From Bacillus cereus ATCC 14579 (GTDB lineage Bacteria > Bacillota > Bacilli > Bacillales > Bacillaceae_G): DNA of 64,000 nt. The notes under the pieces are model-generated. The model saw nothing but the letters and a program-made list of their open reading frames with translations, was not told the origin of the DNA and ran no database searches. Both the position numbers and the translations under genes were made by a program. This document shows positions 1-8,463 of the stretch, in pieces. Location: assembly GCF_000007825.1 (NCBI RefSeq), contig NC_004722.1, forward strand, positions 3,450,501 through 3,514,500, in the 5' to 3' direction. How positions within the stretch are numbered: position 1 is the first letter of the stretch; each line of letters starts with the position of its first letter.

Positions 1-781
1 TTAGTTCCCCGTTATCATTACGTAAGTTTGGTCCAATACCAGCTGCATACTTTTTAATTTCTTGAAAATCATCATTTGTTACACTTTTCGGTTCATGTGT
101 AATGCCAGACCATTCAACAATTTCATTGTTTTCATTTGGATAATACCAAAGCAATTGAACTAACGGAATATTTTCATTCATACTATGAATCTTTTTCAAA
201 CTATCTTTACTAAATGATTGAATCATAACACGGCTAGAAGACATGTTTTGGCCTACTAAATTATATTTTTGTAACAACGCCAACAATTTCTCTTCCATTC
301 CTGGATACACATCTGGTGATTTTGTTTCAATATAATACTTCATACTTCTTCCATACTTTTGGAAGATTTCTTCAAGAGTTGGAACCTTTTGCCCAACATA
401 CTCTTGCTTAGCCTTTTCTGGATACGCTTTATTAAACCATGATCCAGCATCTAAACTCTTTATTTCACTTAACGTTTTATCGCGTACTTCGCCTGTTCCA
501 TTTGTAGTGCGATCAACTGCTGTATCATGCATTGCAATTAATTGGCCATCCTTTGTTAATTGAATGTCTAACTCTAAATAATCCGCTTTCATTTTTTTCA
601 CTAAATCATAAGAAGCAAAAGTATGCTCAGGTGCATGTCCACTTGCTCCGCGATGTGCAATATTTAAAAACTTATTCGTATTCCATTCATGCTTTCCTTC
701 TGCTTTCGCATGAACAGCTCCCCCAGCAAAGATACTTCCAGTCATAAAGAAAATAACTAAAACGCTAATAATCTTTCTCAT
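1..781 (-). CDS. glpQ: Glycerophosphodiester phosphodiesterase, secreted (3' end outside window)
   Basis: Hydrolyses glycerophosphodiesters to glycerol-3-phosphate and an alcohol, outside the membrane. The gene reads leftwards from an ATG at 781 (GGAAGG-type ribosome site upstream) and runs off the left edge after 260 codons. A signal peptide covers about residues 1-27 (MRKIISVLVIFFMTG, then AHA-type cleavage). The GDPD signature follows: HRGASGHAPEHT with His43, Arg44 and Glu52, then ELDIQLTKDG and MHDTAVDRTTNG, which carry the metal and catalytic residues. Bacillus GlpQ proteins are about 300 residues, so only the last part is missing. No overlapping neighbour is seen. Family call is firm; substrate is inferred. 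Confidence 0.9.
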   Translation of the reverse strand, partial: MRKIISVLVIFFMTGSIFAGGAVHAKAEGKHEWNTNKFLNIAHRGASGHAPEHTFASYDLVKKMKADYLELDIQLTKDGQLIAMHDTAVDRTTNGTGEVRDKTLSEIKSLDAGSWFNKAYPEKAKQEYVGQKVPTLEEIFQKYGRSMKYYIETKSPDVYPGMEEKLLALLQKYNLVGQNMSSSRVMIQSFSKDSLKKIHSMNENIPLVQLLWYYPNENNEIVEWSGITHEPKSVTNDDFQEIKKYAAGIGPNLRNDNGEL

Positions 782-993
782 TCTTCTAACCCTTCCTACG
801 TTGCAAATTTCAACAAGCTAATGAGATTTACACGAAACAGAAGACACACTTTCATTATTTTTATAAACCTATATTAAAATTCCAATCTTACAAATGTTTT
901 CTATATTATTAATATAGAAAACTAGTATTATCCTATTTAATTTCTATAGCCCTCCTTTTCACATGTAACTCCCTATTTTGTACGGTTCATTCA

Positions 994-1056
994 ATAAAAA
1001 AAGCCATAAATTATTTAGGCTACACTCCTGTATCCCTAAATAAATTTATGGCTTTT
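994..1056 (-). terminator. Rho-independent terminator
   Basis: A long stem (AAAGCCATAAATTATTTAGG at 1000-1019 against CCTAAATAAATTTATGGCTTTT at 1035-1056, one side slightly longer) is followed on the minus strand by a run of T. It lies downstream of the frameshifted monooxygenase gene. The rest of the 782-1172 gap shows nothing else. Confidence 0.75.
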
Positions 1057-1172
1057 CTCAAATATCTCCGGCCTCTATTAACTTGTCGAATTTAATCATA
1101 TCAAACCTATTGAAATTTGTGAATATTTTTTTCAGTGCAGTGAAGCACATAAAACAATATTTCCGTAGTTAC

Positions 1173-2793
1173 TTAAAAATCACATAATAAATTTCCCATT
1201 ACCTCGTCCAATACTATATCTGGATTTACTACCGCTTTTTCTGAACGCCATCCTATAAAGCCATCTGGTCTAATTAATACAGCACCTCCATTCTCTATAC
1301 CATATAATTTGCTAAAAATATCTTCTGGAGCAATAAAGTCTCCACTTAAGCCAACACGATACCCTTTTATATTTATTCCTAATTTAGCTGAAACAGTATG
1401 TGCTGCCTCAGCCCAAGAACTATTTTCTACTCCTGTAAGTAATACAAAACTGTTACCGAATAAGTCTAATGTAGAAACTTTCTTCCCGTTCATACGTTCC
1501 CCATAAATGTGGCGCGCGCGTTCCAGGTCTTCCGTTCAACTCTATGCTATCCATTCTATGTGGAGTGACTGAATCATCTATAATTGCCTCTGAACAATAC
1601 TGATATCCAACTGTAACAGCTAAACCATCCATATTATTCAAACTGCCTTCCTCTCTATTCGCAGCACGAAACAGTAAACTACTTGCATAAGCTGTCGTTA
1701 ATTTTGCAACAGAGTGTCTCTCTTCATGATATGTTTCTAACAATTTTGGTTTTGCCTTCCCTTTTATAACAGCCGCTAATTTCCAAGCTAAGTTATGCGC
1801 ATCTTGTATTCCTGTATTTGAACCAAATCCGCCTGTTGGCAGCATAATATGTGCTGCATCTCCAACTAGAAAGACTCGATTTCCTTGAAATTTCATTGCT
1901 GTACTTTCGACCGCTTCCCACGGTAAAACACTTAATATTTCTGACTCAACATTTGTACTTCCAATTGCTATTTCAATAATTTGTTTACAACGTTCCATCG
2001 TGAAATCCTCTGGTCCCTCTCCTTTTAATGGATCGTAGGCTACATGGTAAATCCATTTTTTTACGTTATCTACTGGGATCAGTGCACCAAGAACCTCCGG
2101 ATGAAGTACCATCGAAAAACCGAATGCGTCTCCTTGTATAAACTCTCTTAAATCAGCTTCAAAATAAATATTCATATAATAGCCACCAATGGTTCCACGC
2201 CCCTCAGTTTTAATCCCTAACTGCTCACGTATTTTACTTTTCGCTCCATCTGCTGCAATTACATAGTCACAATGTATGACACTTTCTTTTTCTGTTTCAC
2301 GATTTCGAATCTTTGCTTTTACCCCGTTTTCATTTTGTTCAAATGAAACTAATTCATGATAAAAAGATAGTTGCCCGCCTAATGTTTTCGCTTCTTGTAA
2401 CATCATCTCTTCTAAAATAATTTGATAACATGCAGTTTGTTTTGATGGACTAATCTTTTCTATTTTTTGAAGTAACTCTTCATCGTTTCCGTATTGTGTC
2501 GCTCTCATTTGTTCCAATTCTTCTTTATTCGCCTCAGCTATTGTATGAACCGCTATTCTTCCTCGGCAGTTCTCTAATGCTTTACCTGCCAATTTAATTC
2601 TTTTTTCCAAGCCTAATTCTCGAAATAACTCCATTGTACGTAAAGTAAGACCGCCTGCTTTCGGATGAATGGCAGTAGACGGATGCCTTTCAATAAGTAA
2701 GTGCTCAATGTTATGTTTTGCAAGAAATAACGCAGACGCTAACCCAGATAATCCCCCTCCAACAATTAAAACTGGTACATAATTCGATTTCAT
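1173..2793 (-). pseudogene. FAD-dependent aromatic monooxygenase, frameshifted near the C-terminus
   Basis: Class A flavoprotein hydroxylase of the PheA/TfdB/MhpA type. The N-terminus has the Rossmann motif GGGLSGLASALFLAK with the following acidic ERHPS. The second FAD motif is GDAAHIMLPTGGFGSNTGIQ. The best start is the ATG at 2793, with GGAGGGG just upstream; a TTG at 2808 is in frame but overlaps the ribosome site. The first frame reads to RPGTRAPHLWG and then enters an unrelated tail (YEREESFYIRLIR). The expected continuation, ERMNGKKVSTLDLFGNSF, is in another frame from about 1499 down to 1173. The break falls in a GGGG run at about 1499-1502, by one gained or two lost bases. Without the break the protein would be about 540 residues. 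Sequencing error cannot be excluded. Confidence 0.75.
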
Positions 2794-3038
2794 ATATTTC
2801 CCCTCCAAATCATTGTTCTGAGCTCAGTGACATAAATATAATCAAAAAAAACATTAAAATATAGACTTATATTTCATTTTGAATTATCATATAGATAGAT
2901 TACGCCCCAAAATTCCTTTTACCTTTTCATACATCTATAATCCACCTGAATTGTGTCTGTATGAAAGTGTAAAACAAAAGAACGTACTTTACGTTGAACC
3001 ATGTTCTATCGTAAAATTCAAAAATAATACAAACATTA

Positions 3039-3086
3039 TAAGCGGTCGTAACCTTATGGATTATACAAGGTTACGACCGCTTATTT
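3039..3086. terminator. Strong 17-bp hairpin, probably bidirectional terminator
   Basis: TAAGCGGTCGTAACCTT at about 3040-3056 pairs perfectly with AAGGTTACGACCGCTTA at 3067-3083. A TTTTATT tract follows on the plus strand. The right arm overlaps the stop codon of the small minus-strand gene at 3081-3212, so it may end that transcript. Confidence 0.6.
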
Positions 3087-3212
3087 TATTGTTACATCAT
3101 TTTTTGTTTTTAAAACCTCATCTATTGTGTTATGTAGTCCTTCCAATCCCTTTTCTATCTCCCTATAATTTTCAACAATAAAAAATTCATTCGTCTCGAT
3201 TTTCTTTCTCAA
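3081..3212 (-). CDS. Small protein of 43 residues, unknown function
   Basis: A short minus-strand frame starts at a TTG (3212) six bases after a GAGGTG ribosome site. It encodes a charged, helical-looking peptide beginning LRKKIETNEFFIVENYREIE and ending DEVLKTKNDVTIK. An in-frame TGA lies just upstream, so the start cannot be far away. Codon use looks like a real gene, and the strong hairpin at 3039-3086 begins at its stop codon. It is divergent from the ArsR-type regulator at 3304 and shares about 90 bp of upstream DNA with it, which could place the two under common control. I do not recognise the family. Confidence 0.5.
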   Translation of the reverse strand: MRKKIETNEFFIVENYREIEKGLEGLHNTIDEVLKTKNDVTIK

Positions 3213-3303
3213 TATTGCACCTCATACAACAATCATGTAGCATTACCGTATCGAAGTAATGGTTCATCATCTTAAACCTTTCGACTAATTACCTGGAGGC
3301 AAA

Positions 3304-3648
3304 GTGATTGAAATGAATAAACAAGAACAATTAAATATTATAAAAAAAGATTTTATTGATTCTCAAAAAGTATTATTGGCAATTGGTGATGAAACGCGTC
3401 AAGCTATTTTATTAGTGCTAATGGAAACGGAATGTCAAACAGGATTACGTGTAGGAGAAATCACGAAGCAAACACACCTTTCCCGTCCAGCAGTATCACA
3501 TCACCTTAAGATTTTACGAGAAGCTGGCATTATTTTAATGAGAAAAGAAGGTACAAAGAATTTTTATTATATTGATATACGTACAAAATTAGGTTTATTA
3601 AAAAATCTTGTATTAGATATTGAAAAGCTATTGCAAAACTTTTATTAA
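3304..3648 (+). CDS. ArsR-family winged-helix transcriptional regulator
   Basis: A 114-residue DNA-binding regulator. The winged-helix core is clear: a first helix (ALGDETRQ-like, here AIGDETRQAILLVLM), the recognition helix THLSRPAVSHHLKILREAG, and a wing around MRKEGTKNFYYID. No CxC-type metal ligand pair is visible, so metal sensing is not supported. The start may be the GTG at 3304 or the ATG at 3313; the GGAGG at 3295-3299 is 4 or 13 bases away respectively. The oxidoreductase gene starts 18 bp after its stop, so the two form an operon and the regulator probably controls it in response to an unknown small molecule. Confidence 0.85.
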   Translation: MIEMNKQEQLNIIKKDFIDSQKVLLAIGDETRQAILLVLMETECQTGLRVGEITKQTHLSRPAVSHHLKILREAGIILMRKEGTKNFYYIDIRTKLGLLKNLVLDIEKLLQNFY

Positions 3649-3666
3649 AACTTGGAGGTATAAGAA

Positions 3667-4665
3667 ATGAAAGCAATGATAATTGATAGATATGGAAAAG
3701 TCCCAATGCGTATGGCAGAGGTACCTACTCCTGAAATAAATGAGTATGAAGTGCTCGCAGAAATTCATGCAGCTAGCATTAACCCAATTGATTTTAAAAT
3801 ACGCGACGGAAAAGTAAAAATGTTACTGAAATATGAAATGCCCCTAATCCTTGGTAACGACTTTGCCGGTGTCATCACGAAGGTTGGATCAAAAGTAACT
3901 CGTTTTAAAGTTGGTGATGAAATATATGCTCGTCCAAGAAAAAATAAGATTGGTACTTTCGCGGAGTATATAGCCATTCATGAAGATGATATAGCTTTAA
4001 AACCGAAAAATTTAAGTTTTGAGGAAGCTGCTTCGATTCCACTCGTTGGCTTAACATCATATCAAGCATTACATGACATCATGCAATTACAAAAAGGACA
4101 AAAGATTTTAATTCACGCCGGATCCGGTGGTGTTGGTACTTTCGCTATTCAGCTAGCAAAAATAATGGGTGCCATTGTTACAACGACTGCTAGTGAAGCT
4201 GGTGCGAATTTAGTAACGTCTCTTGGCGCAGATGAAATTATTAATTACAAAACAGAGAAATTTGAAGATATACTAAAAAATTATGATGCCGTATTTGATA
4301 CAATCGGCGGTGCAACACTTGAAAAATCATTCAATATTATAAAAAGGGGAGGAAACATTGTTTCCGTTTCAGGCATGCCGAATGCTCGCTTCGGTAAAGA
4401 ATTTGGTTCAGGATTCTTTAAAACTCTCTTATTTTCATTAGCCAGCAAAAAACTTACTGCACTTGAAAAAAAGCATAATGCTCAATATTCATTTTTATTT
4501 ATGAAGCCAAGTGGGGATCAATTACGTACTATTGCAAACTATATTGAAGCTGGTGAAATCAAACCGGTAATCGATCGAGTTTTCCCTTTTGAAGATGCGC
4601 AAAAAGCAATGGAATATTCCGAGGCTGGAAGAGCAAAAGGAAAAATAATTGTAAAAATTAAATAA
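3667..4665 (+). CDS. NADP-dependent quinone oxidoreductase-like (zinc-independent MDR family)
   Basis: 332 residues of the medium-chain dehydrogenase/reductase superfamily. The N-terminal GroES-like half carries HAASINPIDFKIRDG and GNDFAGVITKVGS, and lacks the Cys/His ligands of zinc alcohol dehydrogenases. The nucleotide-binding half has the motif HAGSGGVGTFAIQLAKIMGA (about residues 152-171). The C-terminal YSEAGRAKGKIIVKI is typical of the quinone oxidoreductase branch. Expected reaction is NADPH-dependent reduction of a quinone or enone. It follows the ArsR-type regulator by 18 bp with its own GGAGG site and ends in a terminator, so it is the last gene of a two-gene operon. Confidence 0.88.
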   Translation: MKAMIIDRYGKVPMRMAEVPTPEINEYEVLAEIHAASINPIDFKIRDGKVKMLLKYEMPLILGNDFAGVITKVGSKVTRFKVGDEIYARPRKNKIGTFAEYIAIHEDDIALKPKNLSFEEAASIPLVGLTSYQALHDIMQLQKGQKILIHAGSGGVGTFAIQLAKIMGAIVTTTASEAGANLVTSLGADEIINYKTEKFEDILKNYDAVFDTIGGATLEKSFNIIKRGGNIVSVSGMPNARFGKEFGSGFFKTLLFSLASKKLTALEKKHNAQYSFLFMKPSGDQLRTIANYIEAGEIKPVIDRVFPFEDAQKAMEYSEAGRAKGKIIVKIK

Positions 4666-4669
4666 TAAT

Positions 4670-4700
4670 AAAACCTCCATTTTCTTAAAATGGAGGTTTT
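4670..4700 (+). terminator. Rho-independent terminator
   Basis: AAAACCTCCATTTT pairs with AAAATGGAGGTTTT immediately after the oxidoreductase stop codon. Confidence 0.9.
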
Positions 4701-4843
4701 AAATTTGCTGTTAAATAGACATAGTGCAATGAAGTCCTTACAATAGATTGCAAGGGGAAATATTATATTATACTTTTAGTTAACTTTACAAAGAATACAT
4801 ACGTACAAATACATAATTTAAAATACAAAAAGGAGGAGATACA

Positions 4844-6310
4844 ATGACTAAAAATAATGAAACAGGTTGGAATTTAGATAATAGTTATACGACTTTACCA
4901 CAATCATTTTATACAGAAATCCCCCCTACTCCCGTAAGTTCACCGGAGTTAGTTAAACTAAACCATTCATTAGCGATATCTCTTGGCTTAACCCCTGAAG
5001 AACTGAAAAAGGAAGCTGAAATTGCCATTTTCGCTGGCAATGGACTTCCAGAAGGAGCTCATCCATTAGCTCAAGCATATGCTGGCCATCAATTCGGACA
5101 TTTTAATATGTTAGGCGACGGTCGTGCTCTTTTAATTGGCGAACAAATTACTCCTTCAGGTGAGCGTTTCGATATTCAACTGAAAGGTTCTGGGCCTACT
5201 CCCTATTCACGCCGAGGAGATGGCCGTGCTGCACTCGGTCCGATGCTACGTGAATATATTATTAGCGAAGCAATGTATGCACTCGATATTCCAACTACCC
5301 GCAGTTTAGCAGTTGTCACAACCGGTGAACCAACCTATCGTGAAACAAAGTTACCTGGAGCAATTTTAACTAGAGTAGCTAGTAGCCATATTCGCGTCGG
5401 TACATTTCAATATGCTGCAGCTCGTGGTTCAATAGAGGACCTGAAATCACTAGCTGACTATACGATAAAAAGGCATTACCCAGAAATTGAATCTCATGAA
5501 AACCGATATACTGCATTACTACAAGAAGTCATTAAAAGACAAGCCAGTCTTATCGCAAAATGGCAACTTGCTGGATTTATTCACGGCGTAATGAACACTG
5601 ACAATATAACGATCAGTGGCGAAACAATTGATTACGGTCCTTGTGCATTTATGGACAATTACGACCAAGGAACTGTATTTAGCTCTATTGACACACAAGG
5701 TCGTTATGCATATGGAAATCAACCATATATGGCCGCATGGGATCTCGCACGACTAGCTGAATCTTTAATACCAATTCTGCACGAAGATGAAGAAGAAGCA
5801 TTAAAAATCGCTCAAGACGAAATTTCGAAATTTAGCGTACAGTATGAAAAACAGTGGTTCCTTGGAATGAAAAAGAAATTAGGACTATTTAGCAACGAAG
5901 AACAAGATCACTCACTTATTGAGCAACTTTTAAAAATGATGGAGAAATATAAAGCGGATTACACAAATACATTCCGTTCATTAACTCTTGATGCTATCGA
6001 AAATACAGCTCTATTTGAAAGTCCTGAATTTAAAGAATGGTACAAACTGTGGCAATCTCGATTAGACAGACAAGAACAATCGAAAGAAAACGCCTACGAG
6101 ATGATGAAAAATAATAACCCATCAATCATCCCGAGGAACCACCGTGTAGAAGAAGCATTAGAAGCAGCTGTTACAAATGACGACTATAGCGTAATGGAGA
6201 AACTTCTTGAAGCTTTATCAAACCCTTATGCGTATTCTACAGATCAAGAAGAATACTGCGCTCCGCCTGCACCGACGAATCGCCCTTATCGTACTTTTTG
6301 TGGCACTTGA
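4844..6310 (+). CDS. selO: SelO/YdiU protein adenylyltransferase (pseudokinase AMPylase)
   Basis: Transfers AMP from ATP to Ser/Thr/Tyr of target proteins through an inverted protein-kinase fold. The frame of 488 residues has the family hallmarks: AHPLAQAYAGHQFGHFNMLGDGRA near residue 80, QLKGSGPTPYSRRGDGRAAL near 112-130, HGVMNTDN (247-254) and DYGPCAF (263-269), which supply nucleotide and metal contacts. The C-terminus is YRTFCGT, the bacterial Cys form of the motif that carries selenocysteine in animals. The start has a good AAGGAGGAG ribosome site. It appears monocistronic. Confidence 0.95.
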   Translation: MTKNNETGWNLDNSYTTLPQSFYTEIPPTPVSSPELVKLNHSLAISLGLTPEELKKEAEIAIFAGNGLPEGAHPLAQAYAGHQFGHFNMLGDGRALLIGEQITPSGERFDIQLKGSGPTPYSRRGDGRAALGPMLREYIISEAMYALDIPTTRSLAVVTTGEPTYRETKLPGAILTRVASSHIRVGTFQYAAARGSIEDLKSLADYTIKRHYPEIESHENRYTALLQEVIKRQASLIAKWQLAGFIHGVMNTDNITISGETIDYGPCAFMDNYDQGTVFSSIDTQGRYAYGNQPYMAAWDLARLAESLIPILHEDEEEALKIAQDEISKFSVQYEKQWFLGMKKKLGLFSNEEQDHSLIEQLLKMMEKYKADYTNTFRSLTLDAIENTALFESPEFKEWYKLWQSRLDRQEQSKENAYEMMKNNNPSIIPRNHRVEEALEAAVTNDDYSVMEKLLEALSNPYAYSTDQEEYCAPPAPTNRPYRTFCGT

Positions 6311-6375
6311 TTAAAAATTTGTTTTTATTTTAACCCAAAAATTTATTAAGTTAACTATTAATCACAAACTTAAAA

Positions 6376-6453
6376 GTTGCTTTCAATATTGAAAGCAACA
6401 CATTTAGTATCCAACCTTAAACAAGTCACAAATTATAATTTGTGACTTGTTTA
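6376..6453. terminator. Two consecutive perfect palindromes between selO and the rap locus
   Basis: GTTGCTTTCAATATTGAAAGCAAC at 6376-6399 is a self-complementary 24-mer. TAAACAAGTCACAAATTA with its complement at 6418-6453 forms a second, longer hairpin. They lie between convergent genes and probably end both transcripts. Confidence 0.6.
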
Positions 6454-6464
6454 ATTACCCACGT

Positions 6465-6654
6465 TCAATAGAAGATTTGTTTTGCAGGCATCGTTGTATC
6501 TTCAGAGACAGCATATGGATTTTCATTAGGTTTTATAATTATAAACGTTCCACCATATCCACTTTGAGCTAATTTATTACAAAGACCTTCTACCATAAAA
6601 CCCCATAACTCCAGCTGCTATTCCCATTATAGATAATCCAAGTTTTTTCTTTAT
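6465..6654 (-). pseudogene. Degenerate Phr signalling-peptide gene paired with the upstream Rap
   Basis: Phr pre-peptides are secreted and processed to short peptides that inhibit their Rap partner. The expected start sits on the Rap stop codon, but the codon at 6652-6654 is ATA where an ATG overlapping a TGA stop would be usual. The following KKKLGLSIMGIAAGVMGF looks like a Phr signal sequence. It is then frameshifted by one extra T at about 6597-6600. The other frame resumes with MVEGLCNKLAQSGYGGTF and ends PYAVSEDTTMPAKQIFY at 6465. Lost start plus frameshift suggests no functional peptide is made. The downstream frame alone (6465-6596, 43 codons) has its own ATG but no clear ribosome site. 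Confidence 0.6.
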
Positions 6655-7745
6655 TTCAATGCTTCTTTTTCAAGTATTCTCTTTTTTATTTCATAACTCA
6701 TAAAAAAATACTTTTCTGCTTTTTCTATATTACCTACTTTATGAAACTCTAATGCCAGACTTTCAGTATATTCGTGAATATACTCCGATAAATTTTTTCT
6801 TTCAAAGTAAGAAAAACCTTCGAGAATAATTTTTTCTATTTTTTCTACCTCTAAATGCTGACAAAATCCCTTTAGAATTAAAAAGTGATATCTATATTCA
6901 TCATTTTTTAATTCCTCACAAACCTTCAATCCACTTTCAATTAATTCCTTCGCTTTTTCTATTTCACCTAATTTATAATATTCTCTTGCCTCTAAAAAGA
7001 TTGCCTTATAATGAGTAGGCATTTTTTTAGAAACCTCAGATAAGTGTCTAATTGCTAAAACTGAAAGATTTTGACTCGCATACAATAAACCTAAATTATG
7101 TCTGATTCTTAATACTAACATTTCAGCATCATTTTTTTGTAAAATGTTTATTGCTGACGCAATATATTCCTCACCTTTATCATGCTGCTTTAATTCCGAA
7201 AAAGATAATCCTAATATATTTTCGCACAGCGCTATGTTCACTTCATACCCTGCTTGTTTAACAAAGATATCTCTTGCTTTTGAAGCGTATTCAATAGCTG
7301 AATATGCGTAATGCAAGTGGTATTTTAATATAGCAACTCTATAATTAAACTCTGCATATTCAATTTCATCTGAAATATGCTCTAATAACCCTTCAGCTTT
7401 TTCAAAATAGTTGCTAGCTTCACTATAATTAGTAAGAATTGTATAATGAATGGCTTTGAATAAATAATAATAATAATTAGAATATTCATCATTTGGTTTA
7501 GGCAATGCATCTATTTTATCAAAAGCTTTTTTCAAATTACCTAAACCATCTATTAACACTTTATATCGAAATTCTAACAGATAATAGTGAAATGAAACCT
7601 TTACATCTGATTCGATAATATAAAGCTTTTTATCGATCTCCCCTTTTAATTTTTTTGCTTCACTTATACGTTGAGCTCTAATATCTCGATACCAATCATT
7701 CAGCATCTTAGTAATTAATTCATTGCCAGTGATTTGTATATTCAT
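6651..7745 (-). CDS. Rap-family tetratricopeptide regulator (response-regulator phosphatase or DNA-binding inhibitor)
   Basis: About 364 residues. The N-terminal three-helix bundle (NELITKMLNDWYRDIRAQR... LLEFRYKVLIDGL) is followed by TPR repeats (YSEASNYFEKAEGLLE, EYASKARDIFVKQ, HDKGEEYIASAINILQ, and so on), the Rap/NprR layout. Such proteins dephosphorylate or sequester response regulators (Spo0F, ComA) until bound by a Phr peptide. Start chosen at ATG 7745 with AAGGAG 10 bases upstream; a longer in-frame extension to 7844 is AT-rich and lacks a ribosome site. It resembles the second Rap at 24775-25890 along its length. Its own phr next door looks broken, so it may be constitutively active or answer to another peptide. 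Confidence 0.88.
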   Translation of the reverse strand: MNIQITGNELITKMLNDWYRDIRAQRISEAKKLKGEIDKKLYIIESDVKVSFHYYLLEFRYKVLIDGLGNLKKAFDKIDALPKPNDEYSNYYYYLFKAIHYTILTNYSEASNYFEKAEGLLEHISDEIEYAEFNYRVAILKYHLHYAYSAIEYASKARDIFVKQAGYEVNIALCENILGLSFSELKQHDKGEEYIASAINILQKNDAEMLVLRIRHNLGLLYASQNLSVLAIRHLSEVSKKMPTHYKAIFLEAREYYKLGEIEKAKELIESGLKVCEELKNDEYRYHFLILKGFCQHLEVEKIEKIILEGFSYFERKNLSEYIHEYTESLALEFHKVGNIEKAEKYFFMSYEIKKRILEKEALK

Positions 7746-7900
7746 CAAATCCACTCTCCTTCTTTTAATCATCATAAAAATAACATAATTCGATTTTTTA
7801 TATCTATCTATATATATATTTCTCAACAATTGAACGAAATTCATTCACTGAATTTCGTTCAATATTTTAATAAATCCGCTGTAAATATGAATACTTTTTC

Positions 7901-8248
7901 TTATAACCTCTGAATATGAGTATCCTTAAAACCCGTCTCATATTTCAATCCATATCCAAACATTCGATCCATTCCAATATGTGCTGTCCATATTAAGCCA
8001 ATCATTATAACGGTATCTATCTTAAAATAGACACCTATTAGAACAATTAATATGGATATGATATATGTGTGACATACATTATATATTTTCGCACCAACGT
8101 GATTATTAATCCCATATGCTAACATTGATAGATCCGGCGCTAAAAGGAATACAAAAAATATAATCCAACTAAACTCATATATCGAATACATATAAATCGT
8201 GGCTAAAAATACAACCATTCCTTCAAAATGTACAATACGTTTTTGCAT
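7901..8248 (-). CDS. DUF4260-type small membrane protein
   Basis: 115 residues with about four hydrophobic segments (VVFLATIYMYSIYEFSWIIFFVFLLAPD, YIISILIVLIGVYF, TVIMIGLIWTAHIGMDRMFGYGLKY). The motifs FLLAPDLSMLAYG and HIGMDRMFGYGLKY...DTHIQRL match what I know of the DUF4260 family, which has no established function. The start ATG at 8248 follows a GGAATGATA stretch with only a weak ribosome site. It lies just after the relic of a symporter gene on the same strand. Confidence 0.75.
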   Translation of the reverse strand: MQKRIVHFEGMVVFLATIYMYSIYEFSWIIFFVFLLAPDLSMLAYGINNHVGAKIYNVCHTYIISILIVLIGVYFKIDTVIMIGLIWTAHIGMDRMFGYGLKYETGFKDTHIQRL

Positions 8249-8260
8249 TATTTATCATTC

Positions 8261-8459
8261 CTATTTTTCTATATTTATTAATACATTTTCATCGCTAAAA
8301 GTATTCTTTTCATTTTTTGCATTTTTTGACCAGATGGTTGCTAATATTGGCCCTGCAATGTTATGCCATACTGCCGCTAATACACTTGGGAGTGCAGCAG
8401 CCGGTCCAAAATGCAAAATACATTCCAGCTACATTACTTATCGCTTCTAGTACTTTCAT
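8261..8459 (-). pseudogene. Bile acid:sodium symporter (BASS) family relic with internal deletion
   Basis: The first 17-18 codons (MKVLEAISNVAGMYFAFW) look like the N-terminus of a BASS-family transporter. They are joined at about 8400, in another frame, to what looks like its extreme C-terminus: PAAALPSVLAAVWHNIAGPI then LATIWSKN, stopping at 8261. The normal protein is about 320 residues, so roughly 250 residues are gone and the reading frame is broken. The ATG is 4 bases after the stop of the FAD oxidase gene, so the two were translationally linked. Family identification rests on the VWHNI-G-ILAT motif. Confidence 0.6.
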
Positions 8460-8463
8460 CCAC

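Noticed and set aside
2879..3181. 100-codon plus-strand ORF
   Set aside because: It runs through the hairpin at 3039-3086 and opposite the better-supported small gene at 3081-3212, and has no ribosome site.
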